64,000 bases of DNA, taken from the NCBI RefSeq assembly GCF_010894435.1, contig NZ_JAAIXZ010000001.1, positions 104,006-168,005 of the forward strand, in the 5' to 3' direction. The notes under the pieces are model-generated. The model made no database searches and was not told where the DNA came from. It saw only the letters and a list, made by a program, of their open reading frames with translations. The position numbers and the translations under genes are program-made. The stretch is from Pyxidicoccus trucidator (GTDB lineage: Bacteria > Myxococcota > Myxococcia > Myxococcales > Myxococcaceae). Shown one piece after another: positions 42,507 to 54,199 of this stretch (the stretch's first letter is position 1; each line of letters begins with the position of its first letter).

Positions 42507-43853
42507 ATGGCAGCCACTCCGCAGACCAAGCTGCTCCGCGTCGGCGTCATCCAGAACGGCCGCATCGTCGAGGAGCACCACGTCCGGCGCGACAATGTGA
42601 CCATCGGTCACGACGCCCGGAACACCATCGTCCTGCCCTCGGCCGACAACCGGCCGGCCCGCTTCGCGCTGCTGGAGAACCAGGGCCAGCAGTTCCAGCT
42701 CGTCATCGACGAGACGATGCAGGGCCGCGTCAACCTCGGCTCCTCGGACGTGGACTTCGACTCGCTACGCTCGCAGGGCATGGCCACCCGCCGCGGCGAC
42801 CTCTACGTCCTGCCGCTGCAGGAGACCGCCCGCGGCAAGGTGGAGCTGGGCGACGTCACCCTCTTCTTCCAGTTCGTCGCGCCGCCTCTCGAGGAGGCCA
42901 GGCCGGTGCTGCCCGCGGACATCCGCGTCAGCCGCTGGCAGACGATGGACCGCGTCTTCTTCGGCATCCTCGCGGCCTCGCTCTTCCTGCACTTCTCCGG
43001 CGCCGCGCTCATCATCTCCGCCGAGGCCCCCAAGGAGCCCGAGCTGGCCCTGGACCAGTTGGATGACCGCTTCGTGCGCGCCATCATCCCCCAGCGCCCG
43101 GTGGAGGCCCCGCGCGTCGCCGACTCCGGCGCCGCCGAGGCGCCCAAGGACGACAAGCCGGGCGATGAGGGCAAGGACGCGGCGGACAAGCCCGCGGCCA
43201 ACAAGCCCGCCGGTGACGCCGCCGAGCGCCGCGCCGAGGTGGTGAAGAAGGTCGCCGGCAAGGGCCTGCTCAAGATTCTCGGCTCCAACAGCGGCGGGGG
43301 CCAGGGCGCCTTCGCGGACGTGCTGGGTGGGGCCAGTGGTGGCGGGGACATCGCCGCGGCGCTGGCTGGCGCGGGCGGCGTGGGCGTGGCCACCGAGGCC
43401 TCCGTGGGCGGCGGCACCGGCCCGCGCGGCGGCGGTGCCGGCACGGTGACGGGCATCGGCGAGGTGGGCACCCAGGGCGGCGGCAAGGTGGACCTGGGCA
43501 CCAAGAAGGAGACCGCGGTGCAGGGCCGGGTGCAGGACGCGACCCCGGACGTGGAGAGCTCGGACGTGGACCGCGCGGCGCTGGCCCGCTACGTCCGCTC
43601 GCGCCTCAAGTCCATCCAGAGCTGCTACGAGAAGGAGCTGAAGCGGAACCCCAACCTCAAGGGCAAGGTGGTGGTGCGCTTCGTCATCAAGCCCTCGGGC
43701 CGGGCCGGCGAAATCGAAATCGAGGAGAACACCCTGGGCAGCGAGGCGGTGGGCAGCTGCATCCGCACCACCATCCGCAACTGGGCGTTCCCCTTCAAGC
43801 CCGACTCAGACACCGCCGTTTCCTATCCCTTCGTCTTCTCTCCGGCGGGCTAG
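42507..43853 (+). CDS. FHA - TM - AgmX/PglI (TonB-like) protein, GltG-like
   Basis: This 448-aa bitopic protein has an N-terminal FHA-like domain (residues ~8-125; VTIGHDARNTIVLPSADNRP), a TM helix at ~150-172 (FFGILAASLFLHFSGAALII), a long Ala/Gly/Lys-rich periplasmic linker with Gly-rich stretches, and a terminal AgmX/PglI domain (~355-448; SRLKSIQSCYEKELKRNPNL, GKVVVRFVIKPSGRAG, VGSCIRTTIRNWAFP). This is the GltG (PglI) plan, in which the TonB-like arm transmits proton-motive force from an AglRQS-type motor to the outer membrane. No motor (ExbB/TolR-like) genes lie in this window, so they must be encoded elsewhere. Confidence 0.87.
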   Translation: MAATPQTKLLRVGVIQNGRIVEEHHVRRDNVTIGHDARNTIVLPSADNRPARFALLENQGQQFQLVIDETMQGRVNLGSSDVDFDSLRSQGMATRRGDLYVLPLQETARGKVELGDVTLFFQFVAPPLEEARPVLPADIRVSRWQTMDRVFFGILAASLFLHFSGAALIISAEAPKEPELALDQLDDRFVRAIIPQRPVEAPRVADSGAAEAPKDDKPGDEGKDAADKPAANKPAGDAAERRAEVVKKVAGKGLLKILGSNSGGGQGAFADVLGGASGGGDIAAALAGAGGVGVATEASVGGGTGPRGGGAGTVTGIGEVGTQGGGKVDLGTKKETAVQGRVQDATPDVESSDVDRAALARYVRSRLKSIQSCYEKELKRNPNLKGKVVVRFVIKPSGRAGEIEIEENTLGSEAVGSCIRTTIRNWAFPFKPDSDTAVSYPFVFSPAG

Positions 43854-43866
43854 GCTCTGGGGCACC

Positions 43867-44313
43867 ATGGAGAAGCTGTCCGTCATCGCCTCTTCACCCC
43901 TCTTCGAGATGCTCTCCCCCGCGGAGCTCACCCGGCTGGCCGAGCTCGCCCGGGTGCGGCGCTTCGGTGCCGGTGAGGTCGTCTTCGAGGAGGGAGACCT
44001 GGGCGACAGCCTCTTCGTCATCGTCGACGGCCAGGTGGAAGTCGTCCGTCGCCAGCCCGGCGGCGAGGTGCACCCCCTCACCGTCCTGTCCTCCCCCGAG
44101 TTCTTCGGGGAGATGGGCCTCATCGACAAGGACTACCGCTCCGCCACCGTGCGCGCGAAGACGGATGCCAACCTGCTACAGCTCACCGCGCAGGACCTCC
44201 GCGCCTTCCGTCAGGCCCACGGCGAGGGCTTCACCTTCGTCGTCGTCAACATCGCCCGAAGCCTGTCTGCTCGCCTGCGGGAGGCCAATGTCCGCCTCGC
44301 GGGTAAGGCGTGA
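43867..44313 (+). CDS. Stand-alone cyclic-nucleotide-binding domain protein
   Basis: This 148-aa protein is a single CAP_ED/cNMP-binding domain. It has an N-terminal helix (LFEMLSPAELTRLAELARVR), a beta roll (GAGEVVFEEGDLGDSLFVIV) and the phosphate-binding cassette EFFGEMGLIDKDYRSATVRA, with Glu and Arg in the ligand-contact places. No helix-turn-helix or enzymatic domain follows. It lies 13 nt after the GltG-like gene, so it is probably a cytoplasmic modulator of the envelope machine; both cAMP and c-di-GMP are possible ligands. Confidence 0.85.
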   Translation: MEKLSVIASSPLFEMLSPAELTRLAELARVRRFGAGEVVFEEGDLGDSLFVIVDGQVEVVRRQPGGEVHPLTVLSSPEFFGEMGLIDKDYRSATVRAKTDANLLQLTAQDLRAFRQAHGEGFTFVVVNIARSLSARLREANVRLAGKA

Positions 44314-44401
44314 AAACCCCGCTGGAGTCGGCCCGGCGTCGGTTTGACACCCCACCCCCCGGACTCTACGCTTTGACCTTCTTGGAAGGGCCGGGAGAGC
44401 C

Positions 44402-44989
44402 GTGAGGCGCATGCGCACCGTGGGAACGCTCGTCGTGGTACTCGCCGCCGGGGTGGCGCTGGCGCAGGGCCAGGCACTGGCGCCGTCCCAGCCCGTGGCC
44501 AAGCCGCCCGCCCCCGCCCTGTCCGCCTTCGAGAAGGCCGACGACGTGCCGGACGGCGAGAAGCTCGAGCGCAGCACCCAGGCCCTGGGCGTCATGCGCG
44601 AGGTGCTCCGCCAGGTGCTGGGCAAGGTGGAAGAGGCGCGGCGCACCAAGGACGTGGTGAAGCTCAACTGCGCCAACGAGAAGCTCACCCAGATCAAGGG
44701 CCTGCTGCGCATCTCCGAGCAGGCCGACGTGTCGCTCCAGGAGGCCCTCTCCACCAAGGAGACCTCCACCAGCGACCACGAATACACCAAGGTCATGATC
44801 GCGCGGCAGAAGGTGGGGCAGCTGCGCTCCGAGGCCGAGGAGTGCATCGGCCAGCTGGCCTTCCGCACGGACGAGAACCTCTTCGTGGAGGTTGAAGAGC
44901 CGGAGAACCTGCCTGGAGGGGACCCCACCCGCCCGCCGCCCCCGGACGTCATCGTCGTCCGCCCGCCTCCGGCCAGCCCCATCCGGTAG
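44402..44989 (+). CDS. Secreted helical protein of unknown function
   Basis: This 195-aa protein has a signal peptide (TVGTLVVVLAAGVALAQGQ), a mostly helical, partly coiled-coil body (e.g. ALGVMREVLRQVLGKVEEAR; QLRSEAEECIGQLAFRTDE) with two Cys, and a Pro-rich end (PPPPDVIVVRPPP). The GTG at 44402 has GGGAGAG just upstream; ATG at 44411 is possible. I do not recognise the family. It sits between the cNMP-binding gene and the outer-membrane barrel gene. Confidence 0.75.
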   Translation: MRRMRTVGTLVVVLAAGVALAQGQALAPSQPVAKPPAPALSAFEKADDVPDGEKLERSTQALGVMREVLRQVLGKVEEARRTKDVVKLNCANEKLTQIKGLLRISEQADVSLQEALSTKETSTSDHEYTKVMIARQKVGQLRSEAEECIGQLAFRTDENLFVEVEEPENLPGGDPTRPPPPDVIVVRPPPASPIR

Positions 44990-45142
44990 CACCCCGTGTG
45001 CCCTCCGGCTCACCGAGCAAGTCTCCATCCTGTGTCCAACAATGATTTCGGCCCGGGGGAATGCGCGTGTTATGACGCCATGGGCCGTGAGCGCGAAAGG
45101 TGGGAGAGGGTACCCCTGCCACCTGGGAAGTCCTTCTGAGCC

Positions 45143-47888
<2,746 letters not shown>

Positions 47889-47905
47889 GACGGCTCTTTC
47901 CTTTG

Positions 47906-48472
47906 CTAGGGCGCGGGCTCGGCGAGCAGCGCCTCGAGGTGCGACTGGTAGCGCGTGACGAACTCCTCGGCGAAGCCCTCCTCGACGTGGCGCACCACGC
48001 CGCGGCGGTCGATGTAATAGCTGGTGGGCATGCCCTTCACCTTCAACGTGCGCTCGGCCACCTGGGCGTTCTCGTCCAGGAGGATGGGCAGCCCCACCTT
48101 CGTCTCCTGGAGGAAGGGGGCAATGGCGCGCGCGTCCTCGTCCACGTTGAGCGCGTAGATTTTCAGGCCCCGGCCCGCGTACTCGCGCGCGAGGTTCTCA
48201 TAGAAGGGCAGCGCGTCCCGGCACGGCTCGCACCACGTGGCCCACACGTCCAGCAGCACCACGCTGCCCCTGTCGCTGGCGAGGTCATACGGCTCGCCAC
48301 CCGGGTAGCGCTTCACCTGGAACACCAGCGGAGCGCCCGCTCGGGCCTCCGGCGACGCCTCCGCGCCGCCGCCGCTCGGAGCGGGACTCGTCAGCGGCGG
48401 CAGCGTGGACTTCGCGCAGCCAGCCAGCGAGAGGGTGCTCGCGAGGACCGCGAGGAACAAAGGCGTGCGCAT
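47906..48472 (-). CDS. TlpA-type thioredoxin-like lipoprotein
   Basis: This 188-aa protein has a lipobox signal (LAVLASTLSLAGCAKST), an N-terminal spacer, and a thioredoxin fold with active site WATWCEPCRD, cis-Pro region GMPTSYYIDRRG and ALNVDEDARAIAPFL, typical of TlpA/ResA-like periplasmic disulfide reductases. It lies one base after the Mpl stop (48474) and 17 bp before the phosphatase gene, so it belongs to the same leftward operon. Confidence 0.9.
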   Translation of the reverse strand: MRTPLFLAVLASTLSLAGCAKSTLPPLTSPAPSGGGAEASPEARAGAPLVFQVKRYPGGEPYDLASDRGSVVLLDVWATWCEPCRDALPFYENLAREYAGRGLKIYALNVDEDARAIAPFLQETKVGLPILLDENAQVAERTLKVKGMPTSYYIDRRGVVRHVEEGFAEEFVTRYQSHLEALLAEPAP

Positions 48473-48473
48473 G

Positions 48474-49940
48474 TCAGGTCCCCATCCGTGCCTTGAGGGC
48501 GGTGAGCAGCTTGTCGATGAAGCCGCCGAAGGCGCCGTTGCTCATGACGAGCAGCACGTCGCCGTGGCGGGACTCGCGGGCCACCAGGTCCACCAGCGCC
48601 TGCACGTCCGTGGAGCCCTCCGCGGCGATGCCCTGGGCCTTGAGGTCGTCCACCAGCTTGCGGACGTCCAATTCCTGGTCCACGGGCACCTTGTCGTGGC
48701 GCTCGGGCACCTTGAGGCTGGCGCGGGCCGCGCCGGTGAAGGCGTGGGCGTAGTCCTCCTGGTGGATGTTGCGGCGGCTGGTGTTGGAGCGCGGCTCGAA
48801 GATGGCCCACAGCCTCCGCTCGGGGTAGCGGTGGTGGACGGCGGCGATGGTCTCCCGCACCGCGGTGGGGTGGTGCGCGAAGTCGTCCACCACCATGATG
48901 CCGCCCGGCTCGCCGCGCAGCTCCTGCCGGCGCTTCACGCCGCTGAACGTCCCCAGGCCCTTGCGCACTTCCTCGAAGGACAGGCCCAGGCCGCGCGCCG
49001 CGGCGATGACAGCCAGCGCGTTCTCCACGTTGTGCAGGCCGCCCATGGGCAGGTCCACCGTGCCCAGCGACTGCCCGCGCTCCACCACGTCGAAGCGCGC
49101 GCCCGCGGGGCCGAAGGACACGTTGCGCGGCGTGTAGTCCGCGTCCGCGCCCTCCTTCGCCACGTACGTCACCACGCGCCCCTTGCAGCCCTCGCGCGCC
49201 AGCTTCACGGCGTTGGGGTACGCGGAGCAGACGACGAGCTGCCCGTCCTGCGGAATCAGCCGGACGAACTTCTCGAAGGTGGCCTCGTAGTGGGGCAAGT
49301 CGCGGAAGATGTCCGCGTGGTCGAACTCCACGCTGGTGAGGATGGCGGTGCGCGGCCGGTAGTGGAGGAACTTGGAGCCCTTGTCCCAGTACGCGGTGTC
49401 GTACTCGTCGCCCTCGACGACGAAGTGCGGGCCCTTCCCCACGCGGTAGTTGCCCGAGTAGTTCTGGGTGACGCCGCCCACGAGGAAGGACGGGTCCTTC
49501 CCGGCCTCCACCAGCACGTGGGCCATCATGGAGGACGTCGTCGTCTTCCCGTGCGTGCCGGCCACCACCACCGAGTGCGAGCGGTCCAGGAAGAGCGAGC
49601 CCAGCGCGGCGGGGAAGCTCATCTGCTTGAGGCCGCGCTCGCGGACGGCGGTGGCCTCCGGGTTCACCCGGCGGATGACGTTGCCGATGATGACGAGGTC
49701 CGGCTTCGCCGCGTCCAGGTTCTCCGGACGGTAGGGCGAGGAGGCCGGAATGCCCCACGCCTTGAGCATGTCGCTCATGGGCGGGTAGACATTCTCGTCG
49801 CTGCCGGTAACTTCATAGCCGGCGGCCTTGAGCATGCCGGCGAAGGAGCCCATGCCGGTGCCGGCCACACCCACCAGGTGGATGCGGCGCACGCTGCCGG
49901 GTTCGAGAGTCTCGAGGACGTTTCCGTTGTCGTCAGCCAT
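48474..49940 (-). CDS. mpl: UDP-MurNAc:L-alanyl-gamma-D-glutamyl-meso-DAP ligase
   Basis: This 488-aa Mur-ligase-family enzyme attaches recycled tripeptide to UDP-MurNAc. It has the N-terminal Rossmann motif LVGVAGTGMGSFAGMLKAAG, the ATP P-loop VVAGTHGKTTTSSMM, the Mg/carbamate region FVVEGDEYDTAYWDKGSKFL, and MVVDDFAHHPTAVRETI in the C-terminal domain. The GDEYDTAYWDKGSKF stretch is diagnostic for Mpl rather than MurC. It follows the serine hydrolase gene with an 8-nt overlap, next to an LD-carboxypeptidase, consistent with peptidoglycan recycling. Confidence 0.93.
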   Translation of the reverse strand: MADDNGNVLETLEPGSVRRIHLVGVAGTGMGSFAGMLKAAGYEVTGSDENVYPPMSDMLKAWGIPASSPYRPENLDAAKPDLVIIGNVIRRVNPEATAVRERGLKQMSFPAALGSLFLDRSHSVVVAGTHGKTTTSSMMAHVLVEAGKDPSFLVGGVTQNYSGNYRVGKGPHFVVEGDEYDTAYWDKGSKFLHYRPRTAILTSVEFDHADIFRDLPHYEATFEKFVRLIPQDGQLVVCSAYPNAVKLAREGCKGRVVTYVAKEGADADYTPRNVSFGPAGARFDVVERGQSLGTVDLPMGGLHNVENALAVIAAARGLGLSFEEVRKGLGTFSGVKRRQELRGEPGGIMVVDDFAHHPTAVRETIAAVHHRYPERRLWAIFEPRSNTSRRNIHQEDYAHAFTGAARASLKVPERHDKVPVDQELDVRKLVDDLKAQGIAAEGSTDVQALVDLVARESRHGDVLLVMSNGAFGGFIDKLLTALKARMGT

Positions 49941-51114
49941 GCGTTCCCTGCTTCAAGTCGGTGAGCTCGAGCGCCTCCACGACGAGGTCGTGGAAGACAG
50001 GTCGGAAGTCGCGGATGCGCACTTCCTGGCGGCCGTTGGCCACGCGGTTGGTGACGAGCGCCACCACCAGCGCGCGGCGCAGGTCCACCCAGAGACTGGT
50101 GCCGGTGAAGCCCAGGTGCCCCACGGCCCCCGGCGGCGTGTCGCCGAGGTAGTGGCCCGCGCTGGACATCGTCGCCGACGGCGAGTCGAAGCCCATGGAG
50201 CGCGTGCTGCCCGCCACCAGCGAATCGGTGGCCAGCAGGCGGTGCCACAGCGGGCCGGGCGCAAGCGCGGCGCCACCGGAGCACCCGTCCAGCACGGCCT
50301 GCCCGAAGCGGGCCACGTCCACCGCGGTGCCGAAGAGGCCCGCGTGCCCGGCCACGCCGTCCATCACCCAGGCATTGTCGTCGTCCACCTCTCCGGGCCG
50401 CGTGGGCGCCGTGGGCACGTCCTTCCACAGTCCCTCCTGGCCGGGCGCGGGCTCGCGCGGGCGCGTGGCGCCGGTGGGCGCGGGGGTGGCGTCCGCGGGG
50501 AAGTCCGTGAGGCGATGGAAGCGCGCGGACAGGCCCAGCGGCTCGGCGATGTGGCGCGTGAAGAGCACGTCCAGCGGCGCGTCCGCGGCGCGGGAGAGGA
50601 TTTCGCCGAGGAGGATGAAACCCACGTCGCTGTACGCGGCGCGGGTGCGCGGCTCGGCGGCGAGCGGCGTGGCGGCGGCGGCCTGCACGACTTCCTCGCG
50701 AACACGGGCGCGCAGGGCGGAGGGGCAGTCCGCGTCGAGCAGCTCCGGGTGCGCGGTGAGCGCCTGGGCGAAGAAGGGCACGAAGGGCGGCAGGCCCGAG
50801 CGGTGGTAGAGCAGGTCCGCCACGGTGGCGCCCGCGTTGCCCACGGGCGAGCCGGGGAAGTAGCGGGACACGAGCGTGTCCGGGCCCACCTTCCCTTCCG
50901 TCCACAGGCGCAGGAACAGGGTGGCGGTGCTCATCGCCTTGGTGACGGAGGCAAGGTCGAAGCGCGTGTCACCGGAGACCTTGCCCACCACGCCGCCGAA
51001 GACCTGGACGCCCCGGTGCAGGACGACGGCCTGGGCGGCAGGGAAGACGCCAATCTTGCAGGCCTCGTCGAGGACGGTCTGCAGAATCGCGATGGGGTGG
51101 GGACTGCCGCTCAT
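49933..51114 (-). CDS. Class C beta-lactamase-fold serine hydrolase
   Basis: This 393-aa protein has SxxK in LASVTKAMS, YxN as YSD (AAYSDVGFILLGE), and HxG as HLGFTGTS, the catalytic set of the class C beta-lactamase/DD-peptidase/esterase family. There is no signal peptide, suggesting a cytoplasmic enzyme. In several bacteria cytoplasmic members lie beside Mpl and LdcA. Here it overlaps LdcA by 4 nt and mpl by 8 nt. It may process murein peptides or muramyl ester/amide bonds; substrate is inference. Confidence 0.87.
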   Translation of the reverse strand: MSGSPHPIAILQTVLDEACKIGVFPAAQAVVLHRGVQVFGGVVGKVSGDTRFDLASVTKAMSTATLFLRLWTEGKVGPDTLVSRYFPGSPVGNAGATVADLLYHRSGLPPFVPFFAQALTAHPELLDADCPSALRARVREEVVQAAAATPLAAEPRTRAAYSDVGFILLGEILSRAADAPLDVLFTRHIAEPLGLSARFHRLTDFPADATPAPTGATRPREPAPGQEGLWKDVPTAPTRPGEVDDDNAWVMDGVAGHAGLFGTAVDVARFGQAVLDGCSGGAALAPGPLWHRLLATDSLVAGSTRSMGFDSPSATMSSAGHYLGDTPPGAVGHLGFTGTSLWVDLRRALVVALVTNRVANGRQEVRIRDFRPVFHDLVVEALELTDLKQGTHG

Positions 51115-52022
51115 TCGCGCACGGCTCCTTCGAGGAAGGTGAGGCGCGCGGCGTCCGCGTCCAACCGGACCTGGGTGCCCAGGGCGACGGGGTAGTTGAG
51201 CTCACCGTGGCCGATGGGGAAGCCGGCGGCGCAGGGCAGGCCCGCCTCCCTCGCCAGCTCGCGGAGCACGTCCGCGCCGGAGTAGCCCGAGTCCCGCTCC
51301 TCGCACGAGGAGAAGTCACCCAGGACGATGCCGCGCACGCGCGAGAAGACGCCCGCCAGTCGCAGGTGCGTCCACATGCGGTCGAGGCGGTAGGGGCGCT
51401 CGGTGACGTCCTCCAGCAAGAGCACCGCGCCGTCGAGCGGCGGCATGTACGACGTGCCGATGAGCCGGGAGAGGACGGAGAGGTTGCCTCCGACGAGGTG
51501 CCCCTCCGCCATGCCGGGCACGTAGGTGGCCGTACCCGTCAGCGGCGGCGGAGCCTCCGGCGACTCCAGGAGGCGGAACAGGTAGTCACGCACTTCCGGA
51601 GGCTGCTTGCCGAGCTGCGTGAGGACGGGCCCGTGGATGGAGACCCGGCCGAGCACCTGCAAGGCGCCGTGGATGGAGGTGACGTCGGAGAAGCCGACGA
51701 AGGCGTTGGACGCGGCGTCGGCGAAGGGGAGGTCCGGGAGCATCCGGGCGCTGCCGTAGCCGCCGCGCGCGCAGAAGATGGCTCGGGCCTCGCGGTCCAG
51801 CAGGGCGCGGGAGAGCTCCTCGATGCGCCGGGGGTCCTCGCCCGCGAGGTAGCGGTGGGAGGAGAAGATGTCGGGGCGGTGGACGGGGGTGTACCGCTCC
51901 GCGATGACGGCGAGGCCCACCTCGAAGCCGGGGCGGTCGAAGGCGGAGGCGGGAGCGACGACATGGACGGTGTCGCGGGGACGGAGCGAGAGGGGCTTGA
52001 GCCAGCGCACGTGGCGCTTCAT
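51111..52022 (-). CDS. LD-carboxypeptidase (family S66, LdcA-like)
   Basis: This ~303-aa enzyme removes the terminal D-Ala from recycled murein tetrapeptide. It has the nucleophile elbow CARGGYGSARMLPDL, the Glu (LLLEDVTERPYRLDRM) and the His (GFPIGHGELNYPVALG) of the S66 Ser-Glu-His triad. I use the ATG at 52022; an upstream extension of the frame to 52106 is Arg-rich and unlike the family. It is the first gene of the coupled leftward operon LdcA - serine hydrolase - Mpl - TlpA - phosphatase. Confidence 0.9.
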   Translation of the reverse strand: MKRHVRWLKPLSLRPRDTVHVVAPASAFDRPGFEVGLAVIAERYTPVHRPDIFSSHRYLAGEDPRRIEELSRALLDREARAIFCARGGYGSARMLPDLPFADAASNAFVGFSDVTSIHGALQVLGRVSIHGPVLTQLGKQPPEVRDYLFRLLESPEAPPPLTGTATYVPGMAEGHLVGGNLSVLSRLIGTSYMPPLDGAVLLLEDVTERPYRLDRMWTHLRLAGVFSRVRGIVLGDFSSCEERDSGYSGADVLRELAREAGLPCAAGFPIGHGELNYPVALGTQVRLDADAARLTFLEGAVRE

Positions 52023-52130
52023 AGCACCCGGGCCGTGGGGGGCACGTCGATTCGAGGCACGGGGGCCCGAAGCGTTGAGTACCCCTGTCCGTCGTAACGA
52101 GGACACTGCGGCCGCTCGAAGCCCCCTTCC

Positions 52131-53306
52131 CTACCCGGCCGACCGCTCCATCACCGCGGCGAAGAAGGCGTCGGTGCCGTGCCGGTGCGGCGCGACGAAG
52201 AGGAACTCGTCCCGGACACAGGCGGCCGGGAGCCAGCCCGCACCCGGGCGCACGAGGCGGAACTCGGGCCGGGAGGCCAGGAACGCGGTGACGATGTCCT
52301 CGTTCTCCGCGCGGTTCACCGTGCAGGTGGCGTAGACGAGCCGGCCGCCGGGACGCACGAGGTCCCCGGCGTGCTGGAGGATGTCCTGCTGGAGCGGCGG
52401 GAAGTGGGCGAGGACCTCCGGCCCGGAGTGGAAGCGCAGGTCGGGGCCCCGGCGGAGCGAGCCCAGCTCCGAGCACGGGGCGTCCACCAGGACGCGGTCG
52501 GCGCCGAGGTTCGGGCTCGGCGGGGAGCGGAGCACCTGCACGCGGGTGAGGCCCGCGCGGGCGGCGCGCTGGAGGAGCCTGTCCAGCCGCTCGGGGTCCG
52601 GGTCGTGGGCCATCAGCCGACCGGCGTCCTTCATCTCCGCGCCCAGGAGGAGCGTCTTGCCCCCGGCGCCCGCGCACAGGTCGAGCACCGTCTCCCCGGG
52701 GCGGGCCTCCACCAGGAGGCCGAGGAGCTGGCTGCCCTCGTCCTGGACCTCGAAGAGGCCCTCGCGGAGGGAGGGGAGACCGTAGAGGTTGGGACGGGGG
52801 CCCTCGACGAGGAGCGCCAGGGGGCTCCAGGAGCCGGGGCGGGTGGTGACGCCCTCGGAGCGCAGGCGCTCGGCGAGGGCGTCGCGGGAGGTCCGCAGCG
52901 GGTTGGCGCGGAGGGTGATGGGGCCGGGGACGTTGAGGTGGGCGCAGAAGTCCTCGGCCTCGGGACCCAGCTCGCGGGCGAAGTGGTCGGCGAGCCAGTC
53001 CGGCAGGGAGGCCCGGAGGGCGAGCGTGGGGGCTTCCCCGGTGACGAGGACGGGGGGCGGCCCCTCCCCCACCCCGGCCAGGGCGGCGGCCTCCGGGGCG
53101 GGCACGCCGGCCAGGCCGTGCAGCAGGGCGTAGAGGAGGAAGGGAGGCGTGGCGTCGTCACGGCCGAGGAGGAAGCCGAGGCGGCGGCGCCACAGGCCCA
53201 CGTTGAAGACGGCCTCCTTGAGGGCCTGGCGCTGCCCCCGGGAGAGGTGCCGGTGGTCTCGGAGGGTGCGGTCCAGGACGCGCTCGGCCGCGGAGCCGGC
53301 GAGCAC
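52131..53306 (-). CDS. RsmB-like RNA (cytosine-C5)-methyltransferase
   Basis: This ~391-aa NOL1/NOP2/Sun-family enzyme has a NusB-like N-terminal part (LDRTLRDHRHLSRGQRQALK), SAM motif I (VLDLCAGAGGKTLLL), motif IV (VDAPCSELGSLRRGPD) with the release Cys, and motif VI (YATCTVNRAENEDI) with the catalytic Cys. It probably methylates 16S rRNA C967-type or another RNA cytosine. The GTG at 53306 is the first usable start; the frame continues upstream with plausible sequence but no good start, so the N-terminus is uncertain. Confidence 0.88.
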   Translation of the reverse strand: MLAGSAAERVLDRTLRDHRHLSRGQRQALKEAVFNVGLWRRRLGFLLGRDDATPPFLLYALLHGLAGVPAPEAAALAGVGEGPPPVLVTGEAPTLALRASLPDWLADHFARELGPEAEDFCAHLNVPGPITLRANPLRTSRDALAERLRSEGVTTRPGSWSPLALLVEGPRPNLYGLPSLREGLFEVQDEGSQLLGLLVEARPGETVLDLCAGAGGKTLLLGAEMKDAGRLMAHDPDPERLDRLLQRAARAGLTRVQVLRSPPSPNLGADRVLVDAPCSELGSLRRGPDLRFHSGPEVLAHFPPLQQDILQHAGDLVRPGGRLVYATCTVNRAENEDIVTAFLASRPEFRLVRPGAGWLPAACVRDEFLFVAPHRHGTDAFFAAVMERSAG

Positions 53307-53398
53307 CTGGGCGATGGCCTCCGAGGCGATGGAGACCAGACCGGCCAGCGCCGACCAGGGCTGCGAGTGAAGCCGGGAGAGCGGATCAAACGGGACTG

Positions 53399-53427
53399 TT
53401 GACAGGGAGGGCTCCGTTCTCTAGAAA
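53399..53427 (+). promoter_or_regulatory. Sigma-70 type promoter for tRNA-Asn
   Basis: TTGACA (53399-53404) and TAGAAA (53422-53427) are separated by exactly 17 nt and lie 45 nt upstream of tRNA-Asn, between it and the divergent methyltransferase gene. This is the best consensus match seen in the window. Confidence 0.75.
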
Positions 53428-53471
53428 GCGCGTCATCACGGCGACGCAGTGCCGCCGTGTGCCGGTCATAT

Positions 53472-53544
53472 TCCCCGATAGCTCAGCCGGTAGAGCGGGT
53501 GACTGTTAATCACTAGGTCCGAGGTTCGAGTCCTCGTCGGGGAG
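53472..53544 (+). tRNA. tRNA-Asn(GUU)
   Basis: Acceptor TCCCCGA (53472-53478)/TCGGGGA (53537-53543), discriminator G, anticodon loop CTGTTAA giving GUU, GGTTCGAGTCC T-arm, no encoded CCA. It has its own promoter and terminator. An integrase remnant and other mobile-element debris begin ~100 bp downstream, as expected for a tRNA used as attachment site. Confidence 0.97.
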
Positions 53545-53554
53545 CAAGAAATGC

Positions 53555-53589
53555 AGGGCCTTGGGCGAAAGTCCAAGGCCCTTTTTCTT
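53555..53589 (+). terminator. Intrinsic terminator after tRNA-Asn
   Basis: AGGGCCTTGG (53555-53564), loop GCGAAAGT, CCAAGGCCCT (53573-53582), then TTTTCTTTT. The perfect 10-bp stem with U-tract is a classical intrinsic terminator. Confidence 0.92.
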
Positions 53590-53654
53590 TTGCCCTCTCT
53601 GCCCGTGATCAAGATACGGGCAGCTCCCGGACGTTCGCCCCAATGGAGGGCGCG

Positions 53655-53941
53655 GGCGCATGGGCGAGAGCACGAGCAAGAGCCAGGACTCGAACAGCTC
53701 AAGCGCTTCGAGACCGACCCGGAGCACTACAGCCCGGCGGGCTCGCCGCACGAGGCGCCCATCTACCTCGATGCGCCGCTCGCGGCTGAATTCCTCGCCT
53801 GCTCGCGCGACGTGGACAAAACAGCGCCACCTGGGTGAAGAAGCAGCAGGGCTACCTCGCGTGGTGGGCCGACCAGTTCAGGGGCCAGAACCTGTGGAAG
53901 GTCACGCTCCTGGACGACATCCTCAAGCGCCTCTACTCCTG
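53655..53941 (+). pseudogene. Tyrosine recombinase (phage integrase) remnant, N-terminal part, frameshifted
   Basis: In one frame the sequence reads LEQLKRFETDPEHYSPAG to EFLACSRDVDKTAPPG and hits a stop at 53838. One base out of frame it continues WVKKQQGYLAWWADQFRGQN and LLDDILKRLYS to a stop at 53941. Joined by one added A in the AAAA run near 53818, the two halves look like the SAM-like core-binding domain of myxobacterial site-specific integrases. No catalytic domain (R...HxxR...Y) follows. The fragment begins ~110 bp after tRNA-Asn. An assembly indel could explain the frameshift but not the missing catalytic half. Confidence 0.65.
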
Positions 53942-54199
53942 ACTGCGCAAGGTGAAGCACGTCCTCTCCGTGGCCGAAGGACCCGACGTTCGGACGGCTC
54001 ACCGTGCCCCAGGCCGGAGCAGTGGAAGCGGACCAAGGTCAGGCCCCGGTAGCACTCACTGCCTGCTCGCACGCGAGCACCTTGCGCCTCACTGGAGTGA
54101 CGGAATGGACGTGAAGCCGGCACCGGCTGGCATGTCTCGGAACTGGTGCGCTTCGGAACCTGTCAACGCGGATGAGACAGCGAGTTCGAGAGATTACTG

